Positions 24,979-34,596 are shown, counted from the first letter of the stretch. The stretch: 64,000 bases of DNA from JBGPTF01 sp041490445 (GCA_041490445.1 JBGPTF010000010.1:101233-165232); one strand, 5' to 3'. Numbers and translations are program-made. Notes: generated from the sequence alone by a model not told the origin.

Positions 24979-26253
24979 ATGCTGGACCTTGGATATTTCC
25001 GCGAGCACCTCGATCAAATCGGACAGATGGCGCGCCATCGCGGCCTCACGTTCGATCTCGCGAAATTCCGCGAGATTGACGCCGAGCGCCGCCAGCTCAT
25101 CACCGCGACCGAGCGCCTGAAGGCCGATCGCAATAAAGCCAGCGACGAGATTGCCAGGCGCAAGCGCGCTGGAGAAGATGCCGCCGCAATCCTTGCGGAC
25201 ATGAAGCGCGTCTCCGACGAAATCAAGCGCGCCGACGAGCGCATCAACGATCTCGATGAACGCCTGCACGAGTTTCTGCTCACCGTCCCCAACATTCCGC
25301 ACAGCTCGGTGCCGGTGGGCAAGAGCGCCGCGGACAATGTTGAAGTGCGCCGCTGGGGCTCGCCGCCGGAATTTTCTTTCAAGCCGCGGCCGCACTGGGA
25401 AGTCGGCGAGCGCGCCGGCATTCTCGATCTGCCGCGCGCCGTGAAAATTGCCGGCGCGCGCTTCGCGCTCTATCGCGGGCTGGGCGCCCGCCTGGAACGC
25501 TCGCTGGCGAATTTCTTTCTCGACCTGCACACGCGCGAGCACGGCTATGCGGAAGTCCTGCCGCCGTTCCTCGTCAACACGGCTTCGCTCGTGGCCGATG
25601 GCAAGCTCCCGAAATTTGCGGAAGACATGTTCCGCCTGGAAGGTACCGATCTCTGGCTGACCACGACCGCGGAAACCGAACTGACCAATCTCTACCGCGA
25701 CGAGACGCTCGACGCCGAAGCGCTGCCCATCAAGCTCTGCGCCTGGACGGCGTGCTTCCGCTCCGAGGCCGGCGCCGCCGGAAAAGACACGCGCGGCATC
25801 AAGCGCCAGCATCAGTTCCAGAAAGTCGAGCTGTTCAAATTCACGCGGCCCGAACAGAGTTACGACGAGCTCGAAAGTCTCGTGCGCGATGCGGAAACAG
25901 TTTTGCAAGAGCTGGGCCTGCACTATCGCGTCATGCAGCTCTGCACTGCCGACATGGGCTTCGCCTCCGCGAAGACTTACGACCTCGAGGTCTGGCTGCC
26001 CTCGGTCAACGAGTTCATGGAGATTTCCTCCTGCTCGAATTGCGAAGCGTTTCAGGCGCGCCGCGCCGGAATCCGCTACAAGCCCAAGTCAGGCAAGAGC
26101 GATTTCGTACACACGTTGAACGGCTCCGGACTTCCCACCGGACGCACCTGGCTCGCGCTCGTGGAAAATTACCAGCAGGAAGACGGCTCCATCCTCATCC
26201 CGGAAGCGTTGCGTCCCTACATGGGCGTCGAGCGCATCCCCGCCGCATCCTGA
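24979..26253 (+). CDS. serS: Seryl-tRNA synthetase
   Basis: Charges tRNA(Ser), and tRNA(Sec) in organisms that make selenoproteins. The 424-aa protein has an N-terminal coiled-coil arm (about 30-100) and the class II core: motif 2 with IKRQHQFQKVELFKF (about 274-288), LEVWLPS, EISSCSNCEAFQARR, and motif 3 SGLPTGRTWLALVENYQ (about 378-394). The start is ATG at 24979 (MLDLGYFREHLDQ). The first step of Sec synthesis in this genome would depend on it. Confidence 0.96.
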   Translation: MLDLGYFREHLDQIGQMARHRGLTFDLAKFREIDAERRQLITATERLKADRNKASDEIARRKRAGEDAAAILADMKRVSDEIKRADERINDLDERLHEFLLTVPNIPHSSVPVGKSAADNVEVRRWGSPPEFSFKPRPHWEVGERAGILDLPRAVKIAGARFALYRGLGARLERSLANFFLDLHTREHGYAEVLPPFLVNTASLVADGKLPKFAEDMFRLEGTDLWLTTTAETELTNLYRDETLDAEALPIKLCAWTACFRSEAGAAGKDTRGIKRQHQFQKVELFKFTRPEQSYDELESLVRDAETVLQELGLHYRVMQLCTADMGFASAKTYDLEVWLPSVNEFMEISSCSNCEAFQARRAGIRYKPKSGKSDFVHTLNGSGLPTGRTWLALVENYQQEDGSILIPEALRPYMGVERIPAAS

Positions 26254-26333
26254 AACCTGATTGGCCACACGGGCGCACAAAGAAGGGAATACAACAGCAG
26301 GAAATGGAAACCAGACTGGTGTGGGGAAAGTGT

Positions 26334-26370
26334 TAGGTGGTAGGGACTGCCACCTGCTCCCTACCACCTA
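26334..26370. terminator. 13-bp perfect inverted repeat between convergent genes
   Basis: TAGGTGGTAGGGA and its exact complement, 11-base loop, between the serS stop and the next minus-strand stop. No T-run. A bidirectional terminator or a small dispersed palindrome. Confidence 0.5.
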
Positions 26371-26385
26371 TCACCATTGGTCGAG

Positions 26386-26736
26386 TTACTTTCCGGCAGG
26401 TGCGATTTTCTCCACGTGAAGAGACCCGTCGTCCATCAGATGACCGGTCACCTTCACTTCCTGGCCCAGGTCGTTGTCGGCGTTCACCGCGTCCTGGTTG
26501 TGAATATTCAGGACATCCTTTGTCTTCGCGTCGACGAAGACCCATGACGCGCCCTTTTCCTTGACGCACTTTGCCGCGCAGTCCTTGTGGCTCGCGCTCG
26601 TGCCTTTGGCGGCACAGGCGCTGTCACTGATCCAGCCCGTCCACGACATCGTCTTGTCCGATTTCGCGTGGACAGCAAGGCTCAGAGTTGCCACCAGCAT
26701 GGCGGCTAGAGCAAGCGTGCTCAGTACTTTCTTCAT
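26386..26736 (-). CDS. Secreted small protein, DUF5818-like
   Basis: 116 aa with a clear signal peptide (to about residue 24). The mature part has four cysteines in SACAAKGTSASHKDCAAKCVKEKGA and an OB-like beta pattern (GQEVKVTGHLMDDGSLHVEKI). Such proteins are common in Acidobacteriota and are exported; function unknown. The ATG at 26736 has a good GGAGG site. Confidence 0.7.
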   Translation of the reverse strand: MKKVLSTLALAAMLVATLSLAVHAKSDKTMSWTGWISDSACAAKGTSASHKDCAAKCVKEKGASWVFVDAKTKDVLNIHNQDAVNADNDLGQEVKVTGHLMDDGSLHVEKIAPAGK

Positions 26737-26856
26737 TTCGTATTCCTCCGGTTAAGTTGACTGCCTACATCCCCCCGGCGATCATCTTTGCCGGCGGTTG
26801 TTCGGTTGCCTCTGGGAGTACGCAACAGACAATCCTTTGGATTCATCGCCCCGCAT

Positions 26857-27627
26857 TTAGGATGCCGGCCCGACTAGCAGCATTGGCCCTGTCGGCTGGG
26901 GCCGTCCCCCGGCCGGCTCCAGCGTCACCGCAAACGCCTTCGGTGTCTGACCCGGCGAAAGCGGCGTCATCATGAACCCGCCTTCTCCGCCCGGCTTGGG
27001 GGAAAAAACTCCGGCGCTGACCGGGCTGCCCGATACAGGTACGAGCCAGAGTTGATACGTCTTCTCGGGTGGCGGCGGAGGCAGCGAGCCATTGTACATC
27101 ACCATTCCCTGCCGCGCATTGTAGAGGACGTGCCCTTGCGCCGGCGCCGCCGCGGGCGAAGGAGTCAGGTGGACCTCCATCGTATCGCCTGCGGTGACCA
27201 GGTCGAGCAAAGCCCGCGCATGCTTCGCCTGGTCGGCCTGTTCTTGTGTGAGCGTCTTGAGCTGTTCGAGTTGTGTATTCAGCCGGTTGTTCGAGACCCA
27301 CAGGAAAACCGTCGCGATGGCCAGCAGGGCCGCCGCAGGAGCCCAGATGGTTGCCCACCATGCCGTGAGCGTTTCTGCCGGGCGCGCGCCGCCCTGCTTC
27401 TTTTCCTCGCGGACCTGTCGCAGCAGCCGCTCGCGCACGCGGTCTGGCGGCGTGTGCGGCGGCGCGGCCAGCGCCAGCATTGCCAGGCGGCCGTGCGCGG
27501 CTTCGAGCTTGCGCGCGCATTCGTTGCAGGCGGCCAGATGCGCCCCGAACGCGCGCTTCTCTTCGCCCTCGAGCGCGCCAAGCGCGTAGAGGTCGAAATC
27601 TTCTTCCCGAATTGGATGCCCGTTCAT
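26857..27627 (-). CDS. Anti-sigma factor, RskA/zinc-finger type
   Basis: 256 aa. The N-terminal anti-sigma domain has the HxxxCxxC zinc motif (HLAACNECARKLE, about 31-43), then a TM helix (about 97-115) and an extracytoplasmic RskA-like domain (HVLYNARQGMVMYNGSLPPPP; YQLWLVP). It holds the paired ECF sigma factor at the membrane. The ATG overlaps the sigma gene stop (4 bp), so both are coupled. Confidence 0.9.
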   Translation of the reverse strand: MNGHPIREEDFDLYALGALEGEEKRAFGAHLAACNECARKLEAAHGRLAMLALAAPPHTPPDRVRERLLRQVREEKKQGGARPAETLTAWWATIWAPAAALLAIATVFLWVSNNRLNTQLEQLKTLTQEQADQAKHARALLDLVTAGDTMEVHLTPSPAAAPAQGHVLYNARQGMVMYNGSLPPPPPEKTYQLWLVPVSGSPVSAGVFSPKPGGEGGFMMTPLSPGQTPKAFAVTLEPAGGRPQPTGPMLLVGPAS

Positions 27628-28193
27628 GGGTTCAGTGCCTGCCGCAGCGTTTCGAGCGCCGAGCGCAGCCTCGTCTTCACGGTGCCGAGCGCCTCGCCCG
27701 TGTGTGCGGCGATTTCGCTGTGCGTCATCCCTTCAAAGTACGCCAGTCCCACTGCCTCGCGTTGTGGCGGAGGAAGCCTGCTCATCGCGCCTTTCACCCG
27801 GTCGAGCAACTGCTGCTGCTCCGCGGCGCTTTCAAGGGAATACGGCAGCGCAATGCTGTTCAGGAGCGCCGCTTCCGATTCATCGCTCGCGTCGCCCGGA
27901 TTGCGCCGGCGCAGCCGCGAGATGGCGCGGTTCCTCGCCGTGACCAGCAGCCAGCCCGGCAGCGAGCCGCGCGACGGATCGAATTGCGCGGCGTTCCGCC
28001 AGAGCTGGTGAAAAACGTCCTGCAACACTTCTTCGGCCGCGCTCGCATCCCGCAGGATTCGCGTTACCACGGCGCACAAGAGCCCCGAATAACGGTCATA
28101 GAGGCTGGCGAGGGCGGACTCGTCTCGCGCCACCAGCCGTTGAACCAGCGCCCAGTCGGAAGCGCGCAACTCTGCTCGGGTCGGAGAACTCAC
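27624..28193 (-). CDS. ECF-family RNA polymerase sigma factor (SigK-like)
   Basis: 189 aa. Sigma-2 region with LYDRYSGLLCAVVTRILRDASAAEEVLQDVFHQLW (about 36-70) and RNRAISRLRRR; sigma-4.2 with LPPPQREAVGLAYFEGMTHSEIAAHTGEALGTVKTRLRSA (about 140-180). Activates genes in response to an envelope signal relayed by the downstream anti-sigma factor. The start is the ATG at 28193. Confidence 0.93.
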   Translation of the reverse strand: MSSPTRAELRASDWALVQRLVARDESALASLYDRYSGLLCAVVTRILRDASAAEEVLQDVFHQLWRNAAQFDPSRGSLPGWLLVTARNRAISRLRRRNPGDASDESEAALLNSIALPYSLESAAEQQQLLDRVKGAMSRLPPPQREAVGLAYFEGMTHSEIAAHTGEALGTVKTRLRSALETLRQALNP

Positions 28194-28397
28194 AGGGCCT
28201 CAAGCGCTCCACAGAAGAAGTACGCCTGGGAGAAAGCGTCCGGATTGAAAAAACGCGGCTGGGATTGTTCCCCCGCCGGCCCGGGAATAACGCTGAGGAA
28301 GAGTAGTCCGGCAGGCTAACCGCGTCAACTGCCCAGGCGAGTATCAGATTCTCTACCTTTGGCGCAAGGCGCCCGGTACTAGGAGGAATATCGATTA

Positions 28398-28416
28398 TCA
28401 CCTGTAATTACAGTGA
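28398..28416. promoter_or_regulatory. Operator-like palindrome
   Basis: CTGTAATTACAG (28402-28413) is a perfect 12-bp palindrome with TCAC/TGA flanks. It lies in the 466-bp gap between the divergent sigma factor and YHS-type genes, about 205 bp upstream of the sigma gene. The rest of this gap shows a TTGACT near 28518 but no clear -10. Confidence 0.35.
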
Positions 28417-28659
28417 CTTAGGCCGTAGCGAGGCCGCGCTCACCCACGCCGCCCTCTTCCCGCTCCCGGCTGAAATTCGCTGTCTTGGCCGAGTTTTCAT
28501 TGACACGGCTTTCACCCCTTGACTAAACTTCGCATTTCACGCAACTTGCATCGCTTGTAGATTCTCCCAAGGTGGCAAAACCGGCCTGGCGCGGCAGGCT
28601 GGCGAAGTGCGCGACGGATCGCCGAACGTGCACGGAGCCGCCGGAAAGTGTGAATCGCA

Positions 28660-28947
28660 GTGAGGTTTCTGGGCCGAGTTCTCAAGTTCTTCGTCTGGTT
28701 TTTCCTGATCACATGGTTGGGCCGAAAACTGTTCGGCTGGCTTCTTGCGCCGCGCCGGCAATCCCAGGCGCGTTCGCCGGAAGAGCCGCGCCCGGCAACG
28801 CCGCTGTATCGCGATCCGGTCTGCGGGACTCACGTTCCAGCGGAAATTGCTTGTTCTTTGGATCAGGCGGGCCAGTCTCTGCATTTCTGCTCGGTGGAAT
28901 GCCGCGACCGCTATCTATCCACGCATTCATTAGCGGCCGGAGCCTGA
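28660..28947 (+). CDS. Small membrane protein with YHS/TRASH-type metal motif
   Basis: 95 aa. A TM helix (about 8-26, RVLKFFVWFFLITWLG) precedes a metal-binding segment with DPVCGTHVPAE, GQSLHFCSVEC and an aromatic tail, the pattern of YHS/TRASH domains that bind copper or other soft metals. It uses a GTG start at 28660. Expression with the gdhA gene 18 bp downstream is likely. Function unknown. Confidence 0.65.
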   Translation: MRFLGRVLKFFVWFFLITWLGRKLFGWLLAPRRQSQARSPEEPRPATPLYRDPVCGTHVPAEIACSLDQAGQSLHFCSVECRDRYLSTHSLAAGA

Positions 28948-28965
28948 CGCGAGGAGGATCGAACG

Positions 28966-30264
28966 ATGGCCACGGTTACGAAAGCAGCCCCGCAGCCGAT
29001 TCCGCGGATTGCGCCGCGGGAGGATCTCAATCCCTTCCGGATTTCGCAGATCCAGTTCGATATCGCTGCGGAGTATCTGAAGCTGGACCCCGGCCTGCGC
29101 CAGGTGTTGCGGACGCCGAAGCGCATCCTCGAAGTCTCGATCCCGACGAAGATGGACAACGGGCAGGTGAAAGTCTTCACCGGCTTCCGCGTGCAGCACA
29201 ATATCGCGCGCGGCCCGGCCAAGGGCGGCATCCGCTACCATCCCAATGTCACCCTCGATGAAGTCCGGGCGCTCGCCGCGTGGATGACATGGAAGACGGC
29301 CACCGTGAACATTCCTTATGGCGGCGGCAAGGGCGGCGTCATCTGCGACCCCAAGCGCATGAGCAAGAGCGAGCTCGAGCGCATGACGCGCCGCTTCGCC
29401 TTCGAGATTCTGCCGATCATCGGCCCGGAGCGCGACATTCCGGCGCCCGATGTCTATACCGACGCGCAGACGATGGCCTGGATCATGGACACGTACTCCA
29501 TGGTGGTCGGCTATTCGGCGCTCGGCGTCGTCACCGGCAAGCCGCTTTCCATCGGTGGCTCCGAGGGACGCCACGAAGCCACCGCGAGGGGCTGTCTCTA
29601 CGTGGCCGAGGAAGCCTGCAAGATAAAGAAGATGTCTGTCCGCGGCTCGAGTGTCGCCATCCAGGGCTTCGGCAACGCTGGTTCCATCGCCGCGCGGCTC
29701 TTCGCGGAAAAGAGAGCGAAAATCATCGCCATCAGCGATTCCCGCGGCGGTGTGTTCAATTCCCGCGGAATCGATCCGCTCAAAGCGATGCGCTACAAGG
29801 AGCGCTCCGGCACGGTGGTCGGCATGCCCGGCACATCGCGCATCTCCAACGACGACTTGCTGACGATGAAGTGCGACATTCTGATCCCCGCCGCGCTCGA
29901 AAACGTCATCACCCTCTCGAATGCCGATCAGATCAAAGCCAAGATCATCGCCGAAGCCGCTAATGGGCCCACCACGCCGCACGCCGACGAAGTGCTTGCC
30001 CGCAAAGGCATCATGGTCCTTCCCGACATTCTTGCGAATGCCGGCGGCGTCAGCGTCAGTTACTTTGAATGGGCCCAGGATTTGCAAGGCTACTTCTGGA
30101 CGGAGAATGAAGTGAACGCCAGGCTCGAGAACATCATGAAGAAAGCGTTCCACGACGTACATGAGGCGTCGCGGAAACACCGCACGCACATGCGCACCGC
30201 GGCGTACATTCTCGCTGTCGGGCGCGTGGCTGACGCCACCACCGTCCGCGGCCTTTTCCCATAG
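28966..30264 (+). CDS. gdhA: Glu/Leu/Phe/Val dehydrogenase (glutamate dehydrogenase)
   Basis: Interconverts glutamate and 2-oxoglutarate with NAD(P). The 432-aa protein has the dimerisation start, GGIRYHP (about 86) and the catalytic PYGGGKGGVICDP with its Lys (about 120-132), GFGNAGSIAARLF (dinucleotide fold, about 228) and the C-terminal ANAGGVSVSYFEWAQ. ATG at 28966 behind GAGGA. Cofactor not decided by eye. A strong hairpin follows the gene. Confidence 0.94.
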   Translation: MATVTKAAPQPIPRIAPREDLNPFRISQIQFDIAAEYLKLDPGLRQVLRTPKRILEVSIPTKMDNGQVKVFTGFRVQHNIARGPAKGGIRYHPNVTLDEVRALAAWMTWKTATVNIPYGGGKGGVICDPKRMSKSELERMTRRFAFEILPIIGPERDIPAPDVYTDAQTMAWIMDTYSMVVGYSALGVVTGKPLSIGGSEGRHEATARGCLYVAEEACKIKKMSVRGSSVAIQGFGNAGSIAARLFAEKRAKIIAISDSRGGVFNSRGIDPLKAMRYKERSGTVVGMPGTSRISNDDLLTMKCDILIPAALENVITLSNADQIKAKIIAEAANGPTTPHADEVLARKGIMVLPDILANAGGVSVSYFEWAQDLQGYFWTENEVNARLENIMKKAFHDVHEASRKHRTHMRTAAYILAVGRVADATTVRGLFP

Positions 30265-30294
30265 GCCATCGCAGAAAATTCGGCGCATTCCAAT

Positions 30295-30337
30295 CAGCCC
30301 GGCCGTACGGCAAAGCGCTTCCTCACCGGCCGGGCTG
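30295..30337 (+). terminator. Rho-independent-like terminator after gdhA
   Basis: An 11-bp stem CAGCCCGGCCG/CGGCCGGGCTG with a 21-base loop, followed by AATTTGTTTG, 30 bp past the gdhA stop. Confidence 0.7.
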
Positions 30338-30509
30338 AATTTGTTTGTAACGCTTCGTCGCCTTCACTCCGTGATCCGGTGCATCTCACACCTCGCGCAA
30401 GAAAAAATTCTTGCGTTCACAGAAAGAACGCGCGTACATTGGCGGTGCCGGTCTGGTCGTTCTCGTGACTGAGGCCGGCATTTGTGCCTGGCGCGGAGGG
30501 CACCGCAAG

Positions 30510-31391
30510 TTGAACAATCACGCGAGTTCAGTCCCGCCAATTCTTCTGGCGATCGGAGGATTCGATCCTTCCTGCGGCGCCGGTGTTGTTGCCGATCTGA
30601 AAACGTTTGCGGCGCACAACTGCTACGGCGTCGCCGCCCTCACGGCGCTCACCGTGCAATCCACGCAGGGCGTGCTCTCCACTCACCCCACACCGTGCGC
30701 CACGCTGCGCGCGCAGCTCGACGCGCTCGGCGACGACTTGCTGATCGCCGCCGTGAAAATCGGGATGCTCGGCCACAAGTCGAGCGCAGTGGTTGTCGCG
30801 GAATTTCTCGATCGCGGAAAGTTTCCCCACGTTGTCCTCGATCCCGTCGCGCGATCTTCCGCGGGAGAGGCTGAATTGCTCGATCCTTCGGGCCTGAAAT
30901 TCCTTCGTGAGGAATTGCTCAAGCGCGCGACGGTGGTGACGCCCAACATCGCTGAAGCCGAATTGCTCACCGGCCTCGAAATCAAGGACCTCGCGGGAAT
31001 GAAAACAGCGGCGCAGAAGCTCGTCGAGCTTGGCGCGCGCGCCGCCATCGTGACGGGCGGCCACCGCGAAAAACCCACCGACGTGCTCTTCGACGGCAGC
31101 GAGATGCTCGTCTTCGAAGGCGATCATATCAAGACGGAAAACACGCACGGCTCCGGCTGCACGTTTGCCTCTGCCATTGCTGCGCAGCTTGCCCTCGGGC
31201 GCCAGCTCCCTGAAGCAATCACGCTGGCGAAAGCCTATGTCACCAAGGCGATTGAAAAAGGCTACGGCATCGGCAAGGGCCCCGGCCCGCTGAACCACTT
31301 CTACCGCTTCCATCAGGAGCCGCCGCCGCGTGGCGTCCACGAAGTCCCGCAGCACGGCATGCACCCCGCCGCCGAGCCCGCCGCGCACTAA
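30510..31391 (+). CDS. thiD: Hydroxymethylpyrimidine/phosphomethylpyrimidine kinase
   Basis: Phosphorylates HMP and HMP-P for thiamine synthesis. The 293-aa protein starts at a TTG (30510) behind GGAGGG; a longer frame upstream has no homology. Family motifs: AIGGFDPSCGAGVVADLKT, ALTVQSTQGV, VLDPVARSSAG (about 110) and NTHGSGCTFASAIAA (anion hole with catalytic Cys, about 210). The C-terminal about 30 residues (His/Pro-rich) exceed the family length. No other thi gene is nearby. Confidence 0.9.
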   Translation: MNNHASSVPPILLAIGGFDPSCGAGVVADLKTFAAHNCYGVAALTALTVQSTQGVLSTHPTPCATLRAQLDALGDDLLIAAVKIGMLGHKSSAVVVAEFLDRGKFPHVVLDPVARSSAGEAELLDPSGLKFLREELLKRATVVTPNIAEAELLTGLEIKDLAGMKTAAQKLVELGARAAIVTGGHREKPTDVLFDGSEMLVFEGDHIKTENTHGSGCTFASAIAAQLALGRQLPEAITLAKAYVTKAIEKGYGIGKGPGPLNHFYRFHQEPPPRGVHEVPQHGMHPAAEPAAH

Positions 31392-31637
31392 TCACGCTTT
31401 TTCCTTCTGCCCCTTTTTTGCTTGCATCGTCATTCGGAAGGAGCCCGGTCGCGATGTGACAGAGGCAGCCGAAATGCCTCTCCTTTACAACGCTCGCGGA
31501 TCTGCCGAGCGAGGCGGATTCCACTCCATAGATCGCCGAGGGGAAAACGCAAACGTCTGCGCTACGATGGGAGGGCTGTGTCAGCGGTTGGTTTCTGGCT
31601 TTACACTTCTAATTCTCTGCGGCTCTGTGGCGAATTC

Positions 31638-32903
31638 CTATCTTCGGTAGGCAACGCGTCCGCCGACGATCGTGGCCATCGGCGCGCCGCGGAACGTGCG
31701 GCCATCAAACGGCGTATTCCGCGAGCGGCTGGCCGATTCCGCGGCGCGGTACGTCCAGGAGTGGTCGAGGGAAAAAATCGTCAGGTCGGCAGGCTCACCT
31801 GCGGCGATCTTCCGTTCGATCCCCAGCACGCGCGCGGGGCCCGTGGTGAAGAGTTCGACAAGGCGCAGCGGCGGCACGCGATTCGTGTGATAGAGCTGCT
31901 CAAGCGCCAGCGCCAGCGCAGTTTCGAATCCGGTGATGCCGAAGGGCGCGCGGTCGAATTCCACGTCCTTGCTCGCCGCATGATGCGGCGCGTGGTCAGT
32001 CGCGATCGCATCCACCGCGCCGTCGGCGAGTCCCGCCAGAATCGCATCGCGATCTTCGCGCGAACCGAGTGGTGGATTCATTTTGTAGCGCGTGTCGTAG
32101 GTAACGTCTTCCTCCGTCAGCGTGAAATGGTGCGGCGTCACCTCGCACGTCACCGGCAGCCCTTTCGCCTTCGCCGCGCGGACGTGCTCGAGCGACGCGC
32201 GGGTCGAAAGATGCGCGATGTGCAGCCGGCAGCGCGTCAGCTCCGCAACCTCCGCGTCGCGCCCGGCGCAAATGGATTCCGCCGCTCCGGGTATCCCCGC
32301 AATCCCCAGCCGCACCGAGCGCGCCCCTTCGCGCATCGAGCCGCCCGCCGCAAGCGATGTGTCTTCACAATGGTCAATGACGGGCAGGCCAAGCGCGCCG
32401 CAGTAATCCATCACCTGGCGCAGCAGCCGCGCCGTCGCGATGGGTTTGCCGTCGTCGCTCACACCGACGATGCCGGCATCGCGCATCGCCGCAATCTCCG
32501 CCAGCGCTTCGCCCTTGCTCCCGGCGGACGCGGCGCCGATGGGCCAGACGTGCACGCTCGCGCTTGCCGCAGCGCGCTCGATGATCGAGCGCGTCACCGA
32601 AGCGTTGTCGTTCACCGGCTGTGTGTTCGGCATCGGACATACAGCCGTGTATCCGCCTCGCGCCGCCGCCCGCGTGCCTGTCTCGATCGTTTCGGACATC
32701 TCCTGTCCCGGCTCCCGCAGGTGGCAGTGCAGGTCGATGAACCCGGGCGCGACGATCATGCCGGTAGCGTCGAAAACTTCTGCGCCCGGGGCGGTGAGCC
32801 CGCGGCCGGCCTGAGCGATGTGCTCGCCATCGAGCAGCACGTCGAGCGCAGCGTCGGTGCGGCTCGCCGGGTCAATCACGCGGCCGTTCTTAATCAGCAG
32901 CAT
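31638..32903 (-). CDS. pyrC: Dihydroorotase
   Basis: Third step of pyrimidine synthesis: carbamoyl aspartate to dihydroorotate. The 421-aa protein is of the class I type. The metal motif GFIDLHCHLREPGQE (about 55-69), AVCPMPNTQPVND (about 90-102), VIDHCEDTSL and ATDHAPHH (about 298-305) are present. It overlaps the pyrB stop by 14 bp. The stop lies 246 bp from the thiD stop; that gap holds nothing I can name. Confidence 0.94.
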   Translation of the reverse strand: MLLIKNGRVIDPASRTDAALDVLLDGEHIAQAGRGLTAPGAEVFDATGMIVAPGFIDLHCHLREPGQEMSETIETGTRAAARGGYTAVCPMPNTQPVNDNASVTRSIIERAAASASVHVWPIGAASAGSKGEALAEIAAMRDAGIVGVSDDGKPIATARLLRQVMDYCGALGLPVIDHCEDTSLAAGGSMREGARSVRLGIAGIPGAAESICAGRDAEVAELTRCRLHIAHLSTRASLEHVRAAKAKGLPVTCEVTPHHFTLTEEDVTYDTRYKMNPPLGSREDRDAILAGLADGAVDAIATDHAPHHAASKDVEFDRAPFGITGFETALALALEQLYHTNRVPPLRLVELFTTGPARVLGIERKIAAGEPADLTIFSLDHSWTYRAAESASRSRNTPFDGRTFRGAPMATIVGGRVAYRR

Positions 32904-33849
32904 GCGAGGTGTCCTTGATTTCCGTGCCGGCGCCGCCCAGCAGCACGAACAGCAGCGCCATGCGGATGGCCAGGCCGTTCGTCACCTGCTCGAGCACGCA
33001 CGATTGCGGCCCGTCCGCCACCGCCGAATCAATTTCGAGCCCGCGGATCATCGGCCCGGGATGCAGCACGATCGCGCCGGGCTTCGCGCGGCGCAGCCGC
33101 TCCGCCGTCAGCTGATAGCCGAGGATGTATTCTTCCATCGCCAGCGCCGGCTCGTGCATGCGTTCCTGCTGCACGCGCAGAACGATGATCGCATCCGCGC
33201 CGTCGAGCGCTTCCTCGATACGCGCCATGCGGCGGACGTTGGGCGCCAGGCATTCGAGCTCGCGCGGCAGCCACATCGCCGGGCCGCACAGCGTGATCCG
33301 TGCGCCGAACTTGCTGAGCAAGTGGATGTTCGAGCGCGCCACCCGGCTGTGCAGGATGTCGCCGAGGATGGTGACGTTCCAGCCGTCCAGCTTTCCCAGC
33401 CGGTCGCGAATCGTCAGCGCATCCAGCAGCCCCTGGGTGGGATGCTCGTGCGTGCCGTCGCCCGCGTTGATTACCGGAATTTCCAGCCGTTCGGCGATGA
33501 ACTGCGGCGCGCCGGAGGATCCGTGCCGGATCACAAGGCAGTCCGGCTTCATCGCATCCAGCGTGCGCACCGTGTCGAGCAGGGATTCTCCTTTGCGCAG
33601 GCTCGACGCCTCTGCCTGGAGGTTCATCGTATCGGCGCCCAGGCGCGCCGCCGCCGTGGCAAAACTGATCCGAGTGCGCGTCGAAGGCTCGAAGAAGGCC
33701 AGTGCGACCGTCTTGCCGCGCAGCGTAGCCAGTTTTTTCAGGGGATAGCGCTGGAATTCTTGAAAGGGCTTCGCTTGGTCCAGCAGAAAGGCGATTTGCT
33801 CGGCGGTGAGAGTTTCGATCCCGAGCAAATGGCGCAAGCGGTGATGCAC
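32890..33849 (-). CDS. pyrB: Aspartate carbamoyltransferase catalytic subunit
   Basis: 319 aa. Carbamoyl-phosphate loop FFEPSTRTRISFATAAARLGAD (about 53-74), AGDGTHEHPTQGLLDALT (about 128-145), and the C-terminal LHPGPMIRGLEID. Catalyses the committed step of pyrimidine synthesis. It is 56 bp downstream of pyrR and overlaps pyrC; order pyrR-pyrB-pyrC as in many bacteria. A regulatory pyrI is absent. Confidence 0.95.
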   Translation of the reverse strand: MHHRLRHLLGIETLTAEQIAFLLDQAKPFQEFQRYPLKKLATLRGKTVALAFFEPSTRTRISFATAAARLGADTMNLQAEASSLRKGESLLDTVRTLDAMKPDCLVIRHGSSGAPQFIAERLEIPVINAGDGTHEHPTQGLLDALTIRDRLGKLDGWNVTILGDILHSRVARSNIHLLSKFGARITLCGPAMWLPRELECLAPNVRRMARIEEALDGADAIIVLRVQQERMHEPALAMEEYILGYQLTAERLRRAKPGAIVLHPGPMIRGLEIDSAVADGPQSCVLEQVTNGLAIRMALLFVLLGGAGTEIKDTSHAAD

Positions 33850-33905
33850 AAGGTCCCTCGGAGGCCGGACGCCCCGGCAAGCCGGGACGAATGACCGGGA
33901 GCGCT

Positions 33906-34454
33906 CTAGTCCACGCGATCCACCAACACTACGCGCTCCTCACTGTCAATTTCTTTGAGGCGCACCTCGATAATCTCCGTGTCGGTGGTCTGTACGTTCC
34001 GGCCAACAAATGTCGCTTCAATCGGCAGCTCGCGGTGGCCGCGGTCGATCAGCACGCACAACCGCACGCGCTGCGGGCGCCCCAGATCAAACAGCCCGTT
34101 CATCGCGGCGCGTATCGTGCGTCCGGTGTAGAGGACGTCGTCCACCAGCACCAGGTCGCGGCCGTCCACCGGAAACGGAATTTCGGTGGACTGCACTACC
34201 GGTTGCGCCGCTACGGTCGAAAGATCGTCCCGGTAGAGCGTGATGTCAAGCGTTCCCACGGGAACTTCCACGTGGGCAAAGTCGTAGATGGTCTTCGCCA
34301 GGCGCTGCGCCAGAGGAACCCCGCGTCGGCGCACCCCGATCAGCGCCAAGTTGTTGACCCCGCCGCTCTTCTCGACAATTTCATGAGCCAGCCGCTGGAG
34401 CGTGCGGTCAATTTCCGTGGCGGAAAGCAGCTGCTTTTTTTCAACGACGCGCAT
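33906..34454 (-). CDS. pyrR: PyrR bifunctional regulator/uracil phosphoribosyltransferase
   Basis: 182 aa, starting at the ATG at 34454 (MRVVEKKQLLSATEIDRTLQRL). PRPP-binding loop LVLVDDVLYTGRTIRAAMNGL (about 94-114), LDITLYRDDLS (about 65) and DRGHRELPI are all present. In Gram-positives PyrR binds pyr mRNA to attenuate transcription and salvages uracil. First gene of the pyrRBC operon; I see no unambiguous pyrR-binding hairpin upstream. Confidence 0.93.
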   Translation of the reverse strand: MRVVEKKQLLSATEIDRTLQRLAHEIVEKSGGVNNLALIGVRRRGVPLAQRLAKTIYDFAHVEVPVGTLDITLYRDDLSTVAAQPVVQSTEIPFPVDGRDLVLVDDVLYTGRTIRAAMNGLFDLGRPQRVRLCVLIDRGHRELPIEATFVGRNVQTTDTEIIEVRLKEIDSEERVVLVDRVD

Positions 34455-34596
34455 CGGGTTCGATATCCTAACACAGAGCGCACGAAGGTGCTCGGGCGAA
34501 CCGCTCCAATCTGTACTTGGACTTTTCTCCGCCGCGCCTCTTTGCATGGTTCTGGTTCTTGACGGAGAGCCTGCCCGCGGTGCTAGACTTTCTCCA

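Noticed and set aside
33851..33896. PyrR attenuator hairpin upstream of pyrB
   Set aside because: Only a GC hairpin (CCCCGGCAAGCCGGG) without T-run or anti-terminator; not strong enough to call.
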